From JABDMH01 sp965222645 (lineage in GTDB: Bacteria; Bacteroidota; Bacteroidia; Chitinophagales; Saprospiraceae): a stretch of 64,000 nucleotides of DNA. The notes below the pieces were generated by a model. That model was given only the letters and a program-made list of their open reading frames with translations. It was not told the origin of the DNA and did no database searches. This document shows, in pieces, positions 9,027 through 18,938 of the stretch; the stretch's first letter is position 1, and every line of letters starts with the position of its first letter. Where the stretch lies: the NCBI GenBank assembly GCA_965222645.1, contig OZ244968.1:2976001-3040000 (forward strand), in the 5' to 3' direction. The position numbers and the translations under genes were made by a program.

Positions 9027-12000
9027 TCACAACGATTGTTCTTCGGCCACAACAAAAAGATCATGTGTACTATTATTATTGGCCACAATAATTAGTTGCT
9101 TATTTCCTGTATTTATTCTTACCATATTCCTGGCATCACCATCGGCAAAAAACCCTGATTGGAGATGGGGTACAAGCTGAAATATGCCTTGATCTGTACA
9201 ACGGAGAAAGCAGCCTATTCCGGCATCAGATCTGGTGGTTTCTACTTCAGCCATGTGATTGTTTCCCGATAGTAATAAATCTTTGTTACCATCCCTGTCG
9301 AAGTCAAAATAGAGAATACTATTAATGGGAGATATCTGCACTCTGTTTTCAAATGGAACAAAAGAAAAACCATTTGAACCATCATTTACAAATATGCCCG
9401 ATCGAAACTCGTTGACTTGATAGTGAAGTGCGGTCTCCAGATCTCCCACAATTCCATCCAGATCTGCATTCGCGAATTCTTCATATGTAGGGATCGCAGA
9501 GGCCAAATGAGGAAGTTGTTGGGTCATACATGTTTTACCGCGCACCGGTACCTCGCGATCATTATAATTTTTAGCAAGGATAATATCCTCTACCCCGTTA
9601 AAATCAAAATCGGATGTGTAAACGTGGAACGGTTTTTCTTTAGATGCATGAAATTTGTAATTAAGCCCCAGATTGCCCGCGATTATATCCAGGTCTTCAT
9701 CGTTATCGATATCCGCCACCAGCAGTCGATTCCACCATCCGGTAGACTTTCTCAGTAGTTCGTATTCTTCACTTCTTTCCAATTTTTCGCCAGTATTAAT
9801 AAATACTTCAATGCCCAGCCACTCACCGGTAAGAATCAGGTCCGGATCTCCGTCGTCATCCATGTCTTGCCATGTTGCATCTGTAATCATCCCCAGGCGT
9901 GATATTTCAGATGCAAACTGCGTTGTAACATCTGCAAAGACACCTTTTTGATTTTCCAGTAAAAAACCTGCTGGAGGATGTGGATACGCACCAGGGATGA
10001 CACGTCCACCTACAAAAAGATCGATATCACCGTCAAGGTCAAAATCAGCTGCTGAGACAACGGATCCGGATGAAAACATCTCTGGCAGAGCATCCGGACT
10101 TCTACTGAATTGGCCCGTACCGTCACCTATGTAAAGACGGTCCATTAGCAGCGCTGGATTGCCGTATACCTCATAACTTCCACTTACTACATAAAGATCC
10201 TGGTGGCCATCACCATTTGCATCAAAAAAGCAAGCACTTTGGTCTTCAAATGCACGATCGGCAGTAAATGCCGAAACAGCTTTTGATTGCAAGGTGCCTT
10301 TGTCCGTACCGAGTAAGATCTGAGCGGGTTGGCCAGTTCCGCCACCGAGAAATACGTCCTCATTTCCATCCATATTTACATCGGCTTTGGCTAATGCCGG
10401 ACCTGTTTGAGAAAGCTTATGTGGCAATAAAATCTGGAGGTCAAAATCATTAAAATAAGGATCCAAGTGGTAAAGGTCAGAAGCAAGATTTTTAAAAACC
10501 GGTGTAGTGGATTCTCCGCTATTTGTTGGAATTCTCTCCGCATCCTGATAATCAATTTCTATGGCTGAACCTTCACCTAAATCCTGAATAACCTGTCTCT
10601 TTCCGTCAGGCCAGCATACGACTAAACTATCAATGTTGCTTTCTTTTGTGAGCCCAAAATGCAGTCGATTTGGTACAGAGGAAAGAAATCCCCTCGTATT
10701 TATGTTTTGACGGGATAATATACTTCCACCTGCAAGAAATACTCGTGCTATGGCTCCACATCCAAATCGATTGTGCTCAGGACCTAAAAATGATACTTGT
10801 AGGAAAGTACCCAGATTGAGGTCTGAGGCTCGGTTTTGTAAAACAGTGGCAGGTTCATTTATATTATTGACGACAATGTCCAGGTCACCATCATTATCTA
10901 GATCTGCATACACAGTCCCGTTCGAAAAAGTTGGATCTTCTTCTGCCCAGACTTCCGACACGTTTGAAAAGGTGAGATCATGTTGGTTTTTAAAGAAATA
11001 ATTCTTCAACTTTTGCTGTGGTAACATTTGAGCAAATTGTAAAAAATCTTCGGCTGTAGGCTTCCTTTGATTTGATCGTAATATTTTTAAAATCTCATTA
11101 TTTTTATCCTGATCAATCACATCTCTAAATACACCATTCGTCACATAAATGTCTGCCCAGCCATCCAAATCAAAATCAGCAGATAAAATAGCCCAGCTCC
11201 AGTCTGTGTTTCCTATGCCTGCCAAATTTCCTATTTCGCTAAACACTCCATTGCCATTATTTAAGTGTAGCATATTATGCATATACTGATGATGATATCC
11301 ACTATTTACCATTGCTTCAAATTGTTCTACCGACGTCATCGCCATGGTAGTCTTAGATCTGATGTAATCCTCGGGATTCATGTCTAGAGTGAGTACGTCG
11401 GGTAGACCATCGTTGTTTAAATCAACAATATCTCCTCCCATACTATTAAAGGAAATATGCTTAAACATTTCCTTGCTCATCTCACTAAAAGTGCCATCAC
11501 CTTTATTTATATAAGCAAGGTCAGGCGAATTAAAATCATTGCAGACATAAATGTCCAACCATCCATCATTATTGAGGTCGCCCACCTGAGGATGAAGTCC
11601 AAAACCCATATCGTAATGCAAGCCGGCCTCTTCCGAAAAATCGCTAAATCGACCCATGCCGTTGTTTATATAAAATCGATCACAGCCCAACGACTGGAGG
11701 GTCTTTGGATCTCTATAGATACTATCGAGGTTCAGAACTTGGGCCCGGCCAGTCACATCAGGTGTATTTGAAATATAGACATCGAGATCATTGTCATTAT
11801 CATAGTCGAAAAAGGAGGCCTGTATAGAGCGATTAGCATCGGCAAGACCATATTCTTCAGCCCTCTCTGAAAAAGTAAGATTTCCCTCATTTATGTAAAG
11901 CAGATTCGCAAACCTATTTTCTTCATTGTTCCAGCCACCTCGACAGACATAAATATCAAGAAATCCATCATTATTAATGTCCACCATGGTAACACCAGTA

Positions 12001-12374
12001 TTAAATCCATCCCGGTAATTGATCTGCGAAGACTCACTTATGTCCTCAAACGTGAAGTTGCCTTTATTGAGATATAATCTATTACGGGAAGAATTGGAAG
12101 TAAAAAACAGATCGGTAAGTCCATCATTATTTATATCACCAGCGGCAACACCGCCACCGATATAAGTGTACATGTATTGATAATAGTTGGATTCAAGAGT
12201 TTCCTCCAAATGATTAACAAAATCAATTCCTGATCTTTCTTCCTTAACAAGTCTAAATAAACTTTCATTCTGTCTTTCGGCGTCACCATCAGGACCAGAA
12301 TGGCAAGTGATTAAACTCAATAAAAAAAGAGTCTCGAGAATAAGACCAAAAAAAGACCACCAATTGTTCGGCAT
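9027..12374 (-). CDS. ASPIC/UnbV and VCBS (FG-GAP) repeat lipoprotein
   Basis: The 1,115-residue protein starts with a lipoprotein-like signal (LFLLSLITC). It continues with many VCBS/FG-GAP beta-propeller repeats recognisable by calcium-loop motifs such as DINNDGLTDLFF, DYDNDNDLDVYIS, DLDNDGDLDIVV and DFDRDGNKDLLLS. A CRTAC-type ASPIC/UnbV module lies around residues 535-610 (HNRFGCGAIARVFLAGG, RLHFGL). Such proteins are often encoded in or next to Bacteroidota PULs and are thought to sit on the cell surface, binding polysaccharide or other proteins. No enzymatic motif is seen. A terminator precedes it, so it probably starts a transcript separate from susCD. It lies 49 bases upstream of the P450. 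Confidence 0.88.
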   Translation of the reverse strand: MPNNWWSFFGLILETLFLLSLITCHSGPDGDAERQNESLFRLVKEERSGIDFVNHLEETLESNYYQYMYTYIGGGVAAGDINNDGLTDLFFTSNSSRNRLYLNKGNFTFEDISESSQINYRDGFNTGVTMVDINNDGFLDIYVCRGGWNNEENRFANLLYINEGNLTFSERAEEYGLADANRSIQASFFDYDNDNDLDVYISNTPDVTGRAQVLNLDSIYRDPKTLQSLGCDRFYINNGMGRFSDFSEEAGLHYDMGFGLHPQVGDLNNDGWLDIYVCNDFNSPDLAYINKGDGTFSEMSKEMFKHISFNSMGGDIVDLNNDGLPDVLTLDMNPEDYIRSKTTMAMTSVEQFEAMVNSGYHHQYMHNMLHLNNGNGVFSEIGNLAGIGNTDWSWAILSADFDLDGWADIYVTNGVFRDVIDQDKNNEILKILRSNQRKPTAEDFLQFAQMLPQQKLKNYFFKNQHDLTFSNVSEVWAEEDPTFSNGTVYADLDNDGDLDIVVNNINEPATVLQNRASDLNLGTFLQVSFLGPEHNRFGCGAIARVFLAGGSILSRQNINTRGFLSSVPNRLHFGLTKESNIDSLVVCWPDGKRQVIQDLGEGSAIEIDYQDAERIPTNSGESTTPVFKNLASDLYHLDPYFNDFDLQILLPHKLSQTGPALAKADVNMDGNEDVFLGGGTGQPAQILLGTDKGTLQSKAVSAFTADRAFEDQSACFFDANGDGHQDLYVVSGSYEVYGNPALLMDRLYIGDGTGQFSRSPDALPEMFSSGSVVSAADFDLDGDIDLFVGGRVIPGAYPHPPAGFLLENQKGVFADVTTQFASEISRLGMITDATWQDMDDDGDPDLILTGEWLGIEVFINTGEKLERSEEYELLRKSTGWWNRLLVADIDNDEDLDIIAGNLGLNYKFHASKEKPFHVYTSDFDFNGVEDIILAKNYNDREVPVRGKTCMTQQLPHLASAIPTYEEFANADLDGIVGDLETALHYQVNEFRSGIFVNDGSNGFSFVPFENRVQISPINSILYFDFDRDGNKDLLLSGNNHMAEVETTRSDAGIGCFLRCTDQGIFQLVPHLQSGFFADGDARNMVRINTGNKQLIIVANNNSTHDLFVVAEEQSL

Positions 12375-12471
12375 GTACTTCTGTTTCTAGGGACAAGGTG
12401 GGACTTAAGTTACAAAGTTAATTTAAGAAAGTGAGTAGATAACGAATGCACAACGGTGCCAGATTACATCT

Positions 12472-12503
12472 TAAAAAAACAGCGGATATTTCCATACCCG
12501 CTG
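12472..12503 (-). terminator. Intrinsic terminator after susD
   Basis: On the minus strand the stem AGCGGGTAT / ATATCCGCT (one G-T wobble) is followed at once by a run of seven T. It lies about 65 bases beyond the susD stop and about 100 bases before the VCBS gene, so it should end the susCD transcript. Confidence 0.8.
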
Positions 12504-12566
12504 CGACTAATTAAAACTATTTAAATCCCCAAACCTTCTTGTTTGGTGAAGTATGAAGCTCTTAAA

Positions 12567-14165
12567 TCACTTTCCTAAATTTGGAAGCTGTGCAATCTCG
12601 TCAGGTGGCAACGGGTGAAAATAATTATCTGTCCCCAATGATCCCAGTATCGGATTTGAAGCTTCTGTCAGGGGCATCGGAGTGGCATTACCATCTGCGT
12701 CAAATGCGGTTCCGATAGATACCTGAGGATTTCTGTTGCTCAGTGCTTGCTCCACTCGTTCCATGCGGACCAAGTCATACCACCGGAGGTATTCCCCGGC
12801 GAGCTCCCATTTTCTTTCAGTGTAAGCCAACTCAGCGAGGTCACCATCTGTCAGATCAACATCCGATGGCGTGTCAGCCGGGAGACCATTAGCTCTCCGG
12901 CGCACCATATTAAGGGCTTCCCATGCGTCAGCTGATGCAGAGCCTGACCTACCAGCGGCCTCTGCGTATGTCAACAACACCTCGGCATATCTCATGTAAT
13001 AGTCACTCCTTGAATTCTGAAATCCATTAAAAATATTGTCCTCAAAAGGACCCGTAATTTTTTTAAATACCGGATTTTGTTGATCCTTAAATTCCGTCCA
13101 AGGAATGAAACTCGCCGCATTCGCTACATCAGGCGTTACTTTGCCGCTTCCATCGAGCGGAATTCGAGTGTGGTATGTGGCATCTTTTCTATGGCCTTCC
13201 GGAAAATCCTCGAAAAAGCGAATTTCAGCAAATGACTCTTGCCACCCTCCAAAGTCACCAGGTAGACCCAGTTTTCCAGTCTTTCTATTTCCCAGACCAC
13301 ATGGCTGACAATGTGCAATCGTAAAGACCCCTTCAGAATTAGCCGATCCAGCAAGTGTATACAGGGTGTTCATATCCGGCACCAGTGCAAACTCATGACT
13401 GGCAGCGTTGTCTATTACCTGCTTTGCACTACTTGCAGCCTGTGCATACTTGCCCTGATCCTTGAGTGGGTATCCTGCCCAATCCATATATAATCTTGCC
13501 AGGAAAGCACGAGCTGACCCGGCATTCGGCTTGGTTGCACCGAGATTGCTCTTTACCGGAAGCATGGATTCGGCCTTTAAAAGATCACTTTCTATTTGAC
13601 TGTAGACCTCCTCTTGACTTGCCAACCCGATTTCCAAATCAGGCACGATTCCGAGAGGCAATGGAATTCTCCCATGTATACGGGCCATATGGTGAAACAA
13701 GATCGCTCTGAGAAAATGTGCTTCCCCGACTAATCTGTCCTGTGCTACGCGGTCAGGAAGGTCTGTTTCTGCAGCGTTGACAATAACGGTATTGGCAGCT
13801 CTGACAGCCTGATAGACACCTCTCCATGTATTTGCAGTACGTGCGTTACCGTTGGTGACTGAGCGCTGATCATATTCTCGAAAATCTGCTTTGTTACTCG
13901 CACGATGGGTTGTGAGATCATCTCCTCCCCATCCACTTACAAAAGCAGTTGTCATCCTAAAGGCTGCCCACATCCTATTATATGTCCCTGTAACTGCTAA
14001 TTCGAGTTCAGCCAGACTTTCATATGGCAGTACAGCCAATCTAGATCGACCGGGATCTTCTTCGAGGTCAAACTGCTCACAACTCATGTATACCATAGCC
14101 ATCAAAATTATGGCCAGTGAGATAAGTCGAAATTGAATGTTCTGAAATTTATTATTTAAGTCCAT
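12567..14165 (-). CDS. susD: SusD/RagB-type glycan-binding lipoprotein
   Basis: The 532-residue protein has a lipoprotein signal with the acylated cysteine in MVYMSCEQFDLEEDPG, followed by the SusD helical repeat fold (ELELAVTGTYNRMW near residue 55; VYQAVRAANTVIVNA near residue 110). The typical C-terminal SusD region follows (YMRYAEVLLTYAEAAGRSG, TERKWELAGEYLRWYDLVRME). It caps the cognate SusC channel on the outer membrane and captures oligosaccharides, here presumably neoagaro- or porphyran oligosaccharides. The gene begins 34 bases after susC ends and is followed by a strong terminator. Confidence 0.95.
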   Translation of the reverse strand: MDLNNKFQNIQFRLISLAIILMAMVYMSCEQFDLEEDPGRSRLAVLPYESLAELELAVTGTYNRMWAAFRMTTAFVSGWGGDDLTTHRASNKADFREYDQRSVTNGNARTANTWRGVYQAVRAANTVIVNAAETDLPDRVAQDRLVGEAHFLRAILFHHMARIHGRIPLPLGIVPDLEIGLASQEEVYSQIESDLLKAESMLPVKSNLGATKPNAGSARAFLARLYMDWAGYPLKDQGKYAQAASSAKQVIDNAASHEFALVPDMNTLYTLAGSANSEGVFTIAHCQPCGLGNRKTGKLGLPGDFGGWQESFAEIRFFEDFPEGHRKDATYHTRIPLDGSGKVTPDVANAASFIPWTEFKDQQNPVFKKITGPFEDNIFNGFQNSRSDYYMRYAEVLLTYAEAAGRSGSASADAWEALNMVRRRANGLPADTPSDVDLTDGDLAELAYTERKWELAGEYLRWYDLVRMERVEQALSNRNPQVSIGTAFDADGNATPMPLTEASNPILGSLGTDNYFHPLPPDEIAQLPNLGK

Positions 14166-14199
14166 ATTCTGACAATTATTCGTTATGAAAAAAGATGGT

Positions 14200-17100
14200 T
14201 TAGAATCCTACCTTAAGACCAACTGTAAACGTTCTAGGATTTGGATAGGCCCCAATATTAATCCCGGGCGCAACATCTTCAGTGCCTTGATTTCCTTTTC
14301 TTGAAGAAAGTTCAGGATCATAACCTGAATAGTCAGTCAACAACAGTAGGTTCTGGCCACTGGCATACAATTTGACATCAGCGCCTCCCAACTTGGGAAT
14401 ATCAGAAAATGTATACCCTAGATTCAAGTTACTCAACCTGATAAAGTCTCCCTTTTCAATATACCGTGATGAATTGTAAAACTGCACAGTAGCCGGGATA
14501 TCGGTTTCGTTTTGAGGAGTCCACTGGTTGACCTGATCGGCTGCCATAAAACTCCTTGAATCTCCAGCACCGCCGGTAATCATTGCCTGTTGGATATTAT
14601 AAACATCAAAGCCGTGCATCCCTTGGAAGAAAAAGTTTAAATCCCAGTTTTTAAAACTAACCGTATTATTAAAACCCCATACAAATTCCGGTGTCCCATT
14701 GCCAATCGCACCAAAAACGATCTCACCTTCAGAATCTCTAAGGTATTTAGGATCTCCGGGACTTTGTCCAAATTGTTCTGCCTGAGCCGCTTCCGAGCTT
14801 TTCCAAGTACCTAAAAAGGTAGCTCCCTGAAACTGTCCCAGGGGTTGTCCTACCTCGATTATATTGAGCACTCTGCTCTGCCCTCCCGGAGATGTATAAA
14901 GTCCCTGAATTAACTCCAGATCATTATACAAATTGGTCACTTCATTTTTTACGTAGGACATCGAAAAATTGGCATCCCAATCCAGATCCGAAGTATTTAA
15001 GATAGTATACCCCAGAGCTAAATCAACTCCGGTATTTCTGACTTCTCCGACATTTTGATTGATGATTCCACCACCAAATGTATTGGGTACCGGTACAGCC
15101 AATAGCAAGTCAGTCGTATTTTTGTTAAATACTTCGAAAGTCAGATTACCACGTCCTTCAAGTATCCCAACATCGATCCCAACATTCGTTTGGCTTGTCG
15201 TCTCCCAGGTCAATTCCGAATTCTCAAAACTGGTCAATACTGTGCCCGGGGATGCAGATGCAAAATCAAAAGCAAAGGAATTAAATCCCAAACCTCCAAA
15301 CGTGCTATAAGGACCAATGTTTTGATTGCCGACTTGTCCCCAGCCAGCTCTTAACTTAATATTGGTAAATGTGGAAGAATTGGTCCTGAGATTATAAGCC
15401 ACAGCCAGAGAAGGGAAGAACCCCCAACGCTGTTCTTGCCTAAATACCGAAGTGCCATCATATCTTCCTGTAGCAGTTATAAATAAGTTGTCTGCCAGGA
15501 TATATTCTGCCCGGAGCATAAATGAAGAAAGTTCTCGTTCGCTAAATCCATTTGTCACCGTCTGTCCTGCATTAGGAGCGAGTTCTGCGAAATAAAAACC
15601 TTTGGCCAGGCTAAGATCAAAAGCATTGTAGCCATTGAAGTTTGATTTGCCATTTGAATATTCCTGAACACCTGTGAGCTTTAAGTCGTGGGTTCCAAAA
15701 TCTTTCTGCCAGGTTAAAATATTGCTAATCTGATAGGATGTGAATTTATTATTACGAAAAACCGTGTGCGGAAGAAAGTCATCACCGACTTCCACATCAT
15801 ATATTTCCCTATTAATGTTATTTAGCTGTGTACCAGCAGTTAGTGTGTAGCTAAAATTATTGGTGATATCATAAGTCGCATTAAGTGCTGTGCTTAAATT
15901 TTCATCAATAAACTGGGCGTCGCTTTCCCTAAGTGTTCGCACAGGATTGTCATTTAATGACGCAATCCCCTTAATGGATCTGAGATTGTATTCTCCGTCC
16001 TGATTGAATATGGGAGTGGTGGGATCCCACGTGAGGGCTTTTGCAACCAGACTCCCCTGTCCATTTCCAGCGAAACTGAAATCATTGGTTGCATTGTCCC
16101 TGTTGGCAAAAATATTTAATCCTACTTTAAGACGTGGACTTACCTGAGCATCGAGATTTGACCTCAGGGAAAGCTGCTTATAATCAGTATTGATTACAAT
16201 ACCTTCTTGATTGCGATAGGTACCTGATAAAAAGTAACTCAGATTACCTTCGGATCCACTTGCGGAAACTTGCAAATTATTACCGACACCTGTCTGGAAA
16301 ATCTCTTTCTGATAATTGGTGCCACCATTTGCTTCAAGTGCAGAAATTTCAGCATCCGTAAAGTTGGGATTACCTCCAACATTTATTCGCCTGATATTTT
16401 CCAATCGTGCGAAATCACCGACATTATCTGCAAGGGTGGGTAAAAATTCCGGGACTTTTGAAAATGTCGTGAAAAAATCGACATCAACTTTCCCCTTACC
16501 AGACCCCCTTTTGGTGGTCACCATGATCACACCGTTTGACCCTCTCACTCCATAAATCGCAGTTGCAGAGGCATCTTTCAAAATGTCTATCGATTCGATA
16601 TCATTAGGATTGAGTGTACTGAGATCTCCCCCTTGTATTCCATCGACTACGACAAGCGGACTATTGTTTCCCGTAATTGAGTTTACACCTCTAATGCGCA
16701 CTTTTATATTGGCACCAGGCGCCCCGTTTGCTTTTGCGACAGTTACTCCAGCTGCCCGTCCCTGCAATGCTTCCTCCAACCGGGTGACTGGTTGATCCTT
16801 ATAAGCGTCTGCGGTCACTGTTGATACTGCACCAGTCAGGTCACTTTTTTTCACCGTACCATATCCGATCACAACCACCTGGTCTAAAAGTGTTGAGGCC
16901 GTTGTCAGTAAAACATTGATGTTTGTCTGGGTGCCAACCTCAATTTCCTGTGGTGCATAACCGGTATAGGAAAACACCAGGATTGCATCTGTGCTTGGCA
17001 CATTCAGTACATAATTTCCGTCTAAATCCGTTACAGCACCTGTAGACGAACCCTTCACCAACACATTAACCCCTATCAACGGACTACCATCCTCAGCATC

Positions 17101-17202
17101 AGTAACGGTCCCCGATACATCAATTTGTGCATGGGTAAGGCCGCAGATCAAAATCAGAATGACACTGCTCAAGCACTTATCAAAGAAATTATTACTTTTC
17201 AT
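14200..17202 (-). CDS. susC: SusC/RagA-type TonB-dependent transporter
   Basis: The 1,000-residue outer-membrane protein has a signal peptide ending in THAQ and a carboxypeptidase-regulatory-like domain (VSGTVTDAEDGSPLIGVNVLVKG). The TonB plug carries VVIGYGTVKKSDLTGAVSTV and the segment PLVVVDGIQGGDLSTLNPNDIESI, and a 22-strand barrel ends in a terminal aromatic residue (TVGLKVGF). With SusD it imports oligosaccharides using TonB energy. It is separated from the GH117 gene by about 500 bases, so it probably has its own promoter; a motif shared with the AraC-gene upstream region lies 188 bases before its start. Confidence 0.96.
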   Translation of the reverse strand: MKSNNFFDKCLSSVILILICGLTHAQIDVSGTVTDAEDGSPLIGVNVLVKGSSTGAVTDLDGNYVLNVPSTDAILVFSYTGYAPQEIEVGTQTNINVLLTTASTLLDQVVVIGYGTVKKSDLTGAVSTVTADAYKDQPVTRLEEALQGRAAGVTVAKANGAPGANIKVRIRGVNSITGNNSPLVVVDGIQGGDLSTLNPNDIESIDILKDASATAIYGVRGSNGVIMVTTKRGSGKGKVDVDFFTTFSKVPEFLPTLADNVGDFARLENIRRINVGGNPNFTDAEISALEANGGTNYQKEIFQTGVGNNLQVSASGSEGNLSYFLSGTYRNQEGIVINTDYKQLSLRSNLDAQVSPRLKVGLNIFANRDNATNDFSFAGNGQGSLVAKALTWDPTTPIFNQDGEYNLRSIKGIASLNDNPVRTLRESDAQFIDENLSTALNATYDITNNFSYTLTAGTQLNNINREIYDVEVGDDFLPHTVFRNNKFTSYQISNILTWQKDFGTHDLKLTGVQEYSNGKSNFNGYNAFDLSLAKGFYFAELAPNAGQTVTNGFSERELSSFMLRAEYILADNLFITATGRYDGTSVFRQEQRWGFFPSLAVAYNLRTNSSTFTNIKLRAGWGQVGNQNIGPYSTFGGLGFNSFAFDFASASPGTVLTSFENSELTWETTSQTNVGIDVGILEGRGNLTFEVFNKNTTDLLLAVPVPNTFGGGIINQNVGEVRNTGVDLALGYTILNTSDLDWDANFSMSYVKNEVTNLYNDLELIQGLYTSPGGQSRVLNIIEVGQPLGQFQGATFLGTWKSSEAAQAEQFGQSPGDPKYLRDSEGEIVFGAIGNGTPEFVWGFNNTVSFKNWDLNFFFQGMHGFDVYNIQQAMITGGAGDSRSFMAADQVNQWTPQNETDIPATVQFYNSSRYIEKGDFIRLSNLNLGYTFSDIPKLGGADVKLYASGQNLLLLTDYSGYDPELSSRKGNQGTEDVAPGINIGAYPNPRTFTVGLKVGF

Positions 17203-17711
17203 ATTATTCAGATTAATTTGATGGGCTTATGATCAGCCCAGAATAAATCGTTGTGATAGGAAATTACGGCACAAATTTTTCATGTAAACCCGTTAGGAGG
17301 ACTTACTTACAACCAGATGAAATCGAAGCAGTAATCCTTAAATACCTTTCCTTCCATACAAAAAGACAAGATTGTGTGGAGTAGCCACTGATAAATATTA
17401 ACCAATCATTGCATTATTTTACCATGTGGATCTATTTGGCAGGTAACCTTTTTCAACAACCAGTGAGGGGTGTATTGACATCCAGGTTCTGGTACGTTTC
17501 CACTTGATCCAACCTGGACCGAACATGAGCAATGCACCACACCCATAATTCTCCATTCTCCGCCGCCACGCACTCGCGATCTCCTTGGTGCGGTATCTTA
17601 TCTCTTCTGTCCATCGGTGCCCTTTGAAAAAGAAACAATTCTACCACCTTGGATCAACCCTAGTAATGTAAGGATGATCCTTTGCAGCAGGGCAAACAAC
17701 TTTTTCCAAAA
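17203..17711. other. Intergenic region upstream of susC, no convincing gene
   Basis: These 509 bases separate the GH117 stop from the susC start. A 64-codon open frame on the minus strand (17,453-17,647) has no recognisable product and unusual composition (many His, Arg, Cys), so I do not call it. The region contains the motif shared with the AraC upstream region (17,390-17,406) and, 23-39 bases before the susC start, a small GGGCT...AGCCC hairpin. It most likely holds the susC promoter and leader. Confidence 0.5.
17390..17406 (-). promoter_or_regulatory. Motif shared with AraC-gene upstream region
   Basis: On the minus strand this reads ATTGGTTAATATTTATC. The first 12 bases (ATTGGTTAATAT) and the following TTTATC block recur upstream of the araC-type gene at 25,601-25,620 with two extra bases between them. 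It is a candidate regulator-binding site for the PUL's AraC protein, about 190 bases upstream of susC. This is seen by eye and not tested for significance. Confidence 0.4.
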
Positions 17712-18926
17712 TTACTTGATCTTCACACCTTTGGCCGTATGCCGCATTATCCTCCAGGTCTCAAACCGCCTGATGTATTGATAATCTGAATTTTTGTATT
17801 GGTGAGTAAGCCCCCACCGCAAAACTTCCGTTGGTTCTTTTTCACTGTCGGCAGTTCTGTTTAATCCAATCGCGTGTGGAGCTCCCTTTACCACAGACAT
17901 GATTTCAAAATTAATCCCATCCGGAGCCCATTGCACCGTATTTTTTTCTGGCCCATCCGTGGTGATCAAAGATGCAATTCCACCATTATAAGGCCAGACA
18001 CATATTTCATGACCGCTGTTGCTTATGGGATTGTATGGAGATTTAATGTAGGGGCCCTTTGGATGCTCTGCAATGGCAACACCATGACGTATCTGCCTGC
18101 CACCAAAAGTAATTTCTTCTCCCATCTGCTCACCTTTGTAATAGAGGTAAAATTTTCCGCGGTATGGTAAAATACAGGGGTCATGCACCTTGTGACTGTC
18201 AAAATCACCTTTTTTTTCTACGAGAAATCGATTTTGCTCTTCTCCCTTCCAGATGCCATTATCGGCAGGACTTAAAATGGGTTTTTCACTTTTTGTCCAG
18301 GGTCCATCCGGCGAGCCAGACCAGGCTAGCCCAACCTGGTTTTTCACGCGAACATTATAAGGTGATTTTACCGTCTGATAGCAGAGATAATATATGCCAT
18401 CATATTCCATAACTTCGACAGTAAAAACAGAACGATCATCATACGACCCCTCCTCTCCACGAGCTACTGCCAGGCCTTCCTCACGCCAGGTCATACCATC
18501 GTCAGAAGTAGCATACCAGATATCACAGCGATCCCATGGAAACACTTTGTCTCTCTCCACATCTCCACCGAAACCCTGAGAGGGTCCCGTGCTTTTGCTA
18601 TACCAAACATAATATCTGCCATTGTGCATGATCATCGCACTGGGATCTCTGCGCACTACACCTTCTTCATAGGCCAAGTCCCCCTTTAGATCTTCGACCC
18701 TGTACTCGAAAAACCATTCGTTGCCCAAATCTCTGGGCCATTTTAATGCTCTCTTCGAAGCAGCACTAAGACTATCTCTATTTGTGATGCCGAGAATATC
18801 AAGTTGCTCATCAGTCACCTGAATGTTTAAACTTTTATCAATATTTTCTCCATTCATATCGTCTTTGATGCTACATGCACAAATGGCCAAGATTAAAAAA
18901 ACAAGATAGATTACACTTCTAAGCAT
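17712..18926 (-). CDS. ahgA: GH117 alpha-1,3-(3,6-anhydro)-L-galactosidase (neoagarobiose hydrolase)
   Basis: The 404-residue protein matches family GH117, exo-enzymes that cut 3,6-anhydro-L-galactose from the non-reducing end of neoagaro-oligosaccharides. A lipoprotein signal (LAICAC) is followed by the N-terminal helical segment typical of the family (LSAASKRALKWPRDLG) and a five-bladed propeller. The segments RRDPSAMI (D94), VHDPCILP (D249) and SGHEICVWP (H306) correspond in spacing to the catalytic Asp/Asp/His triad described for Zobellia AhgA. Lipidation suggests a periplasmic location. It precedes the AHG-catabolism genes' end by 12 bases, so enzyme and pathway are co-expressed. GH117 includes clades of uncertain substrate, so activity on a sulfated variant is possible. 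Confidence 0.9.
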   Translation of the reverse strand: MLRSVIYLVFLILAICACSIKDDMNGENIDKSLNIQVTDEQLDILGITNRDSLSAASKRALKWPRDLGNEWFFEYRVEDLKGDLAYEEGVVRRDPSAMIMHNGRYYVWYSKSTGPSQGFGGDVERDKVFPWDRCDIWYATSDDGMTWREEGLAVARGEEGSYDDRSVFTVEVMEYDGIYYLCYQTVKSPYNVRVKNQVGLAWSGSPDGPWTKSEKPILSPADNGIWKGEEQNRFLVEKKGDFDSHKVHDPCILPYRGKFYLYYKGEQMGEEITFGGRQIRHGVAIAEHPKGPYIKSPYNPISNSGHEICVWPYNGGIASLITTDGPEKNTVQWAPDGINFEIMSVVKGAPHAIGLNRTADSEKEPTEVLRWGLTHQYKNSDYQYIRRFETWRIMRHTAKGVKIK

Positions 18927-18938
18927 TTTTTTATTTTT

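Noticed and set aside
17453..17647. 64-codon minus-strand frame upstream of susC
   Set aside because: No domain, signal or ribosome-site support, and an unusual composition; more likely leader DNA.
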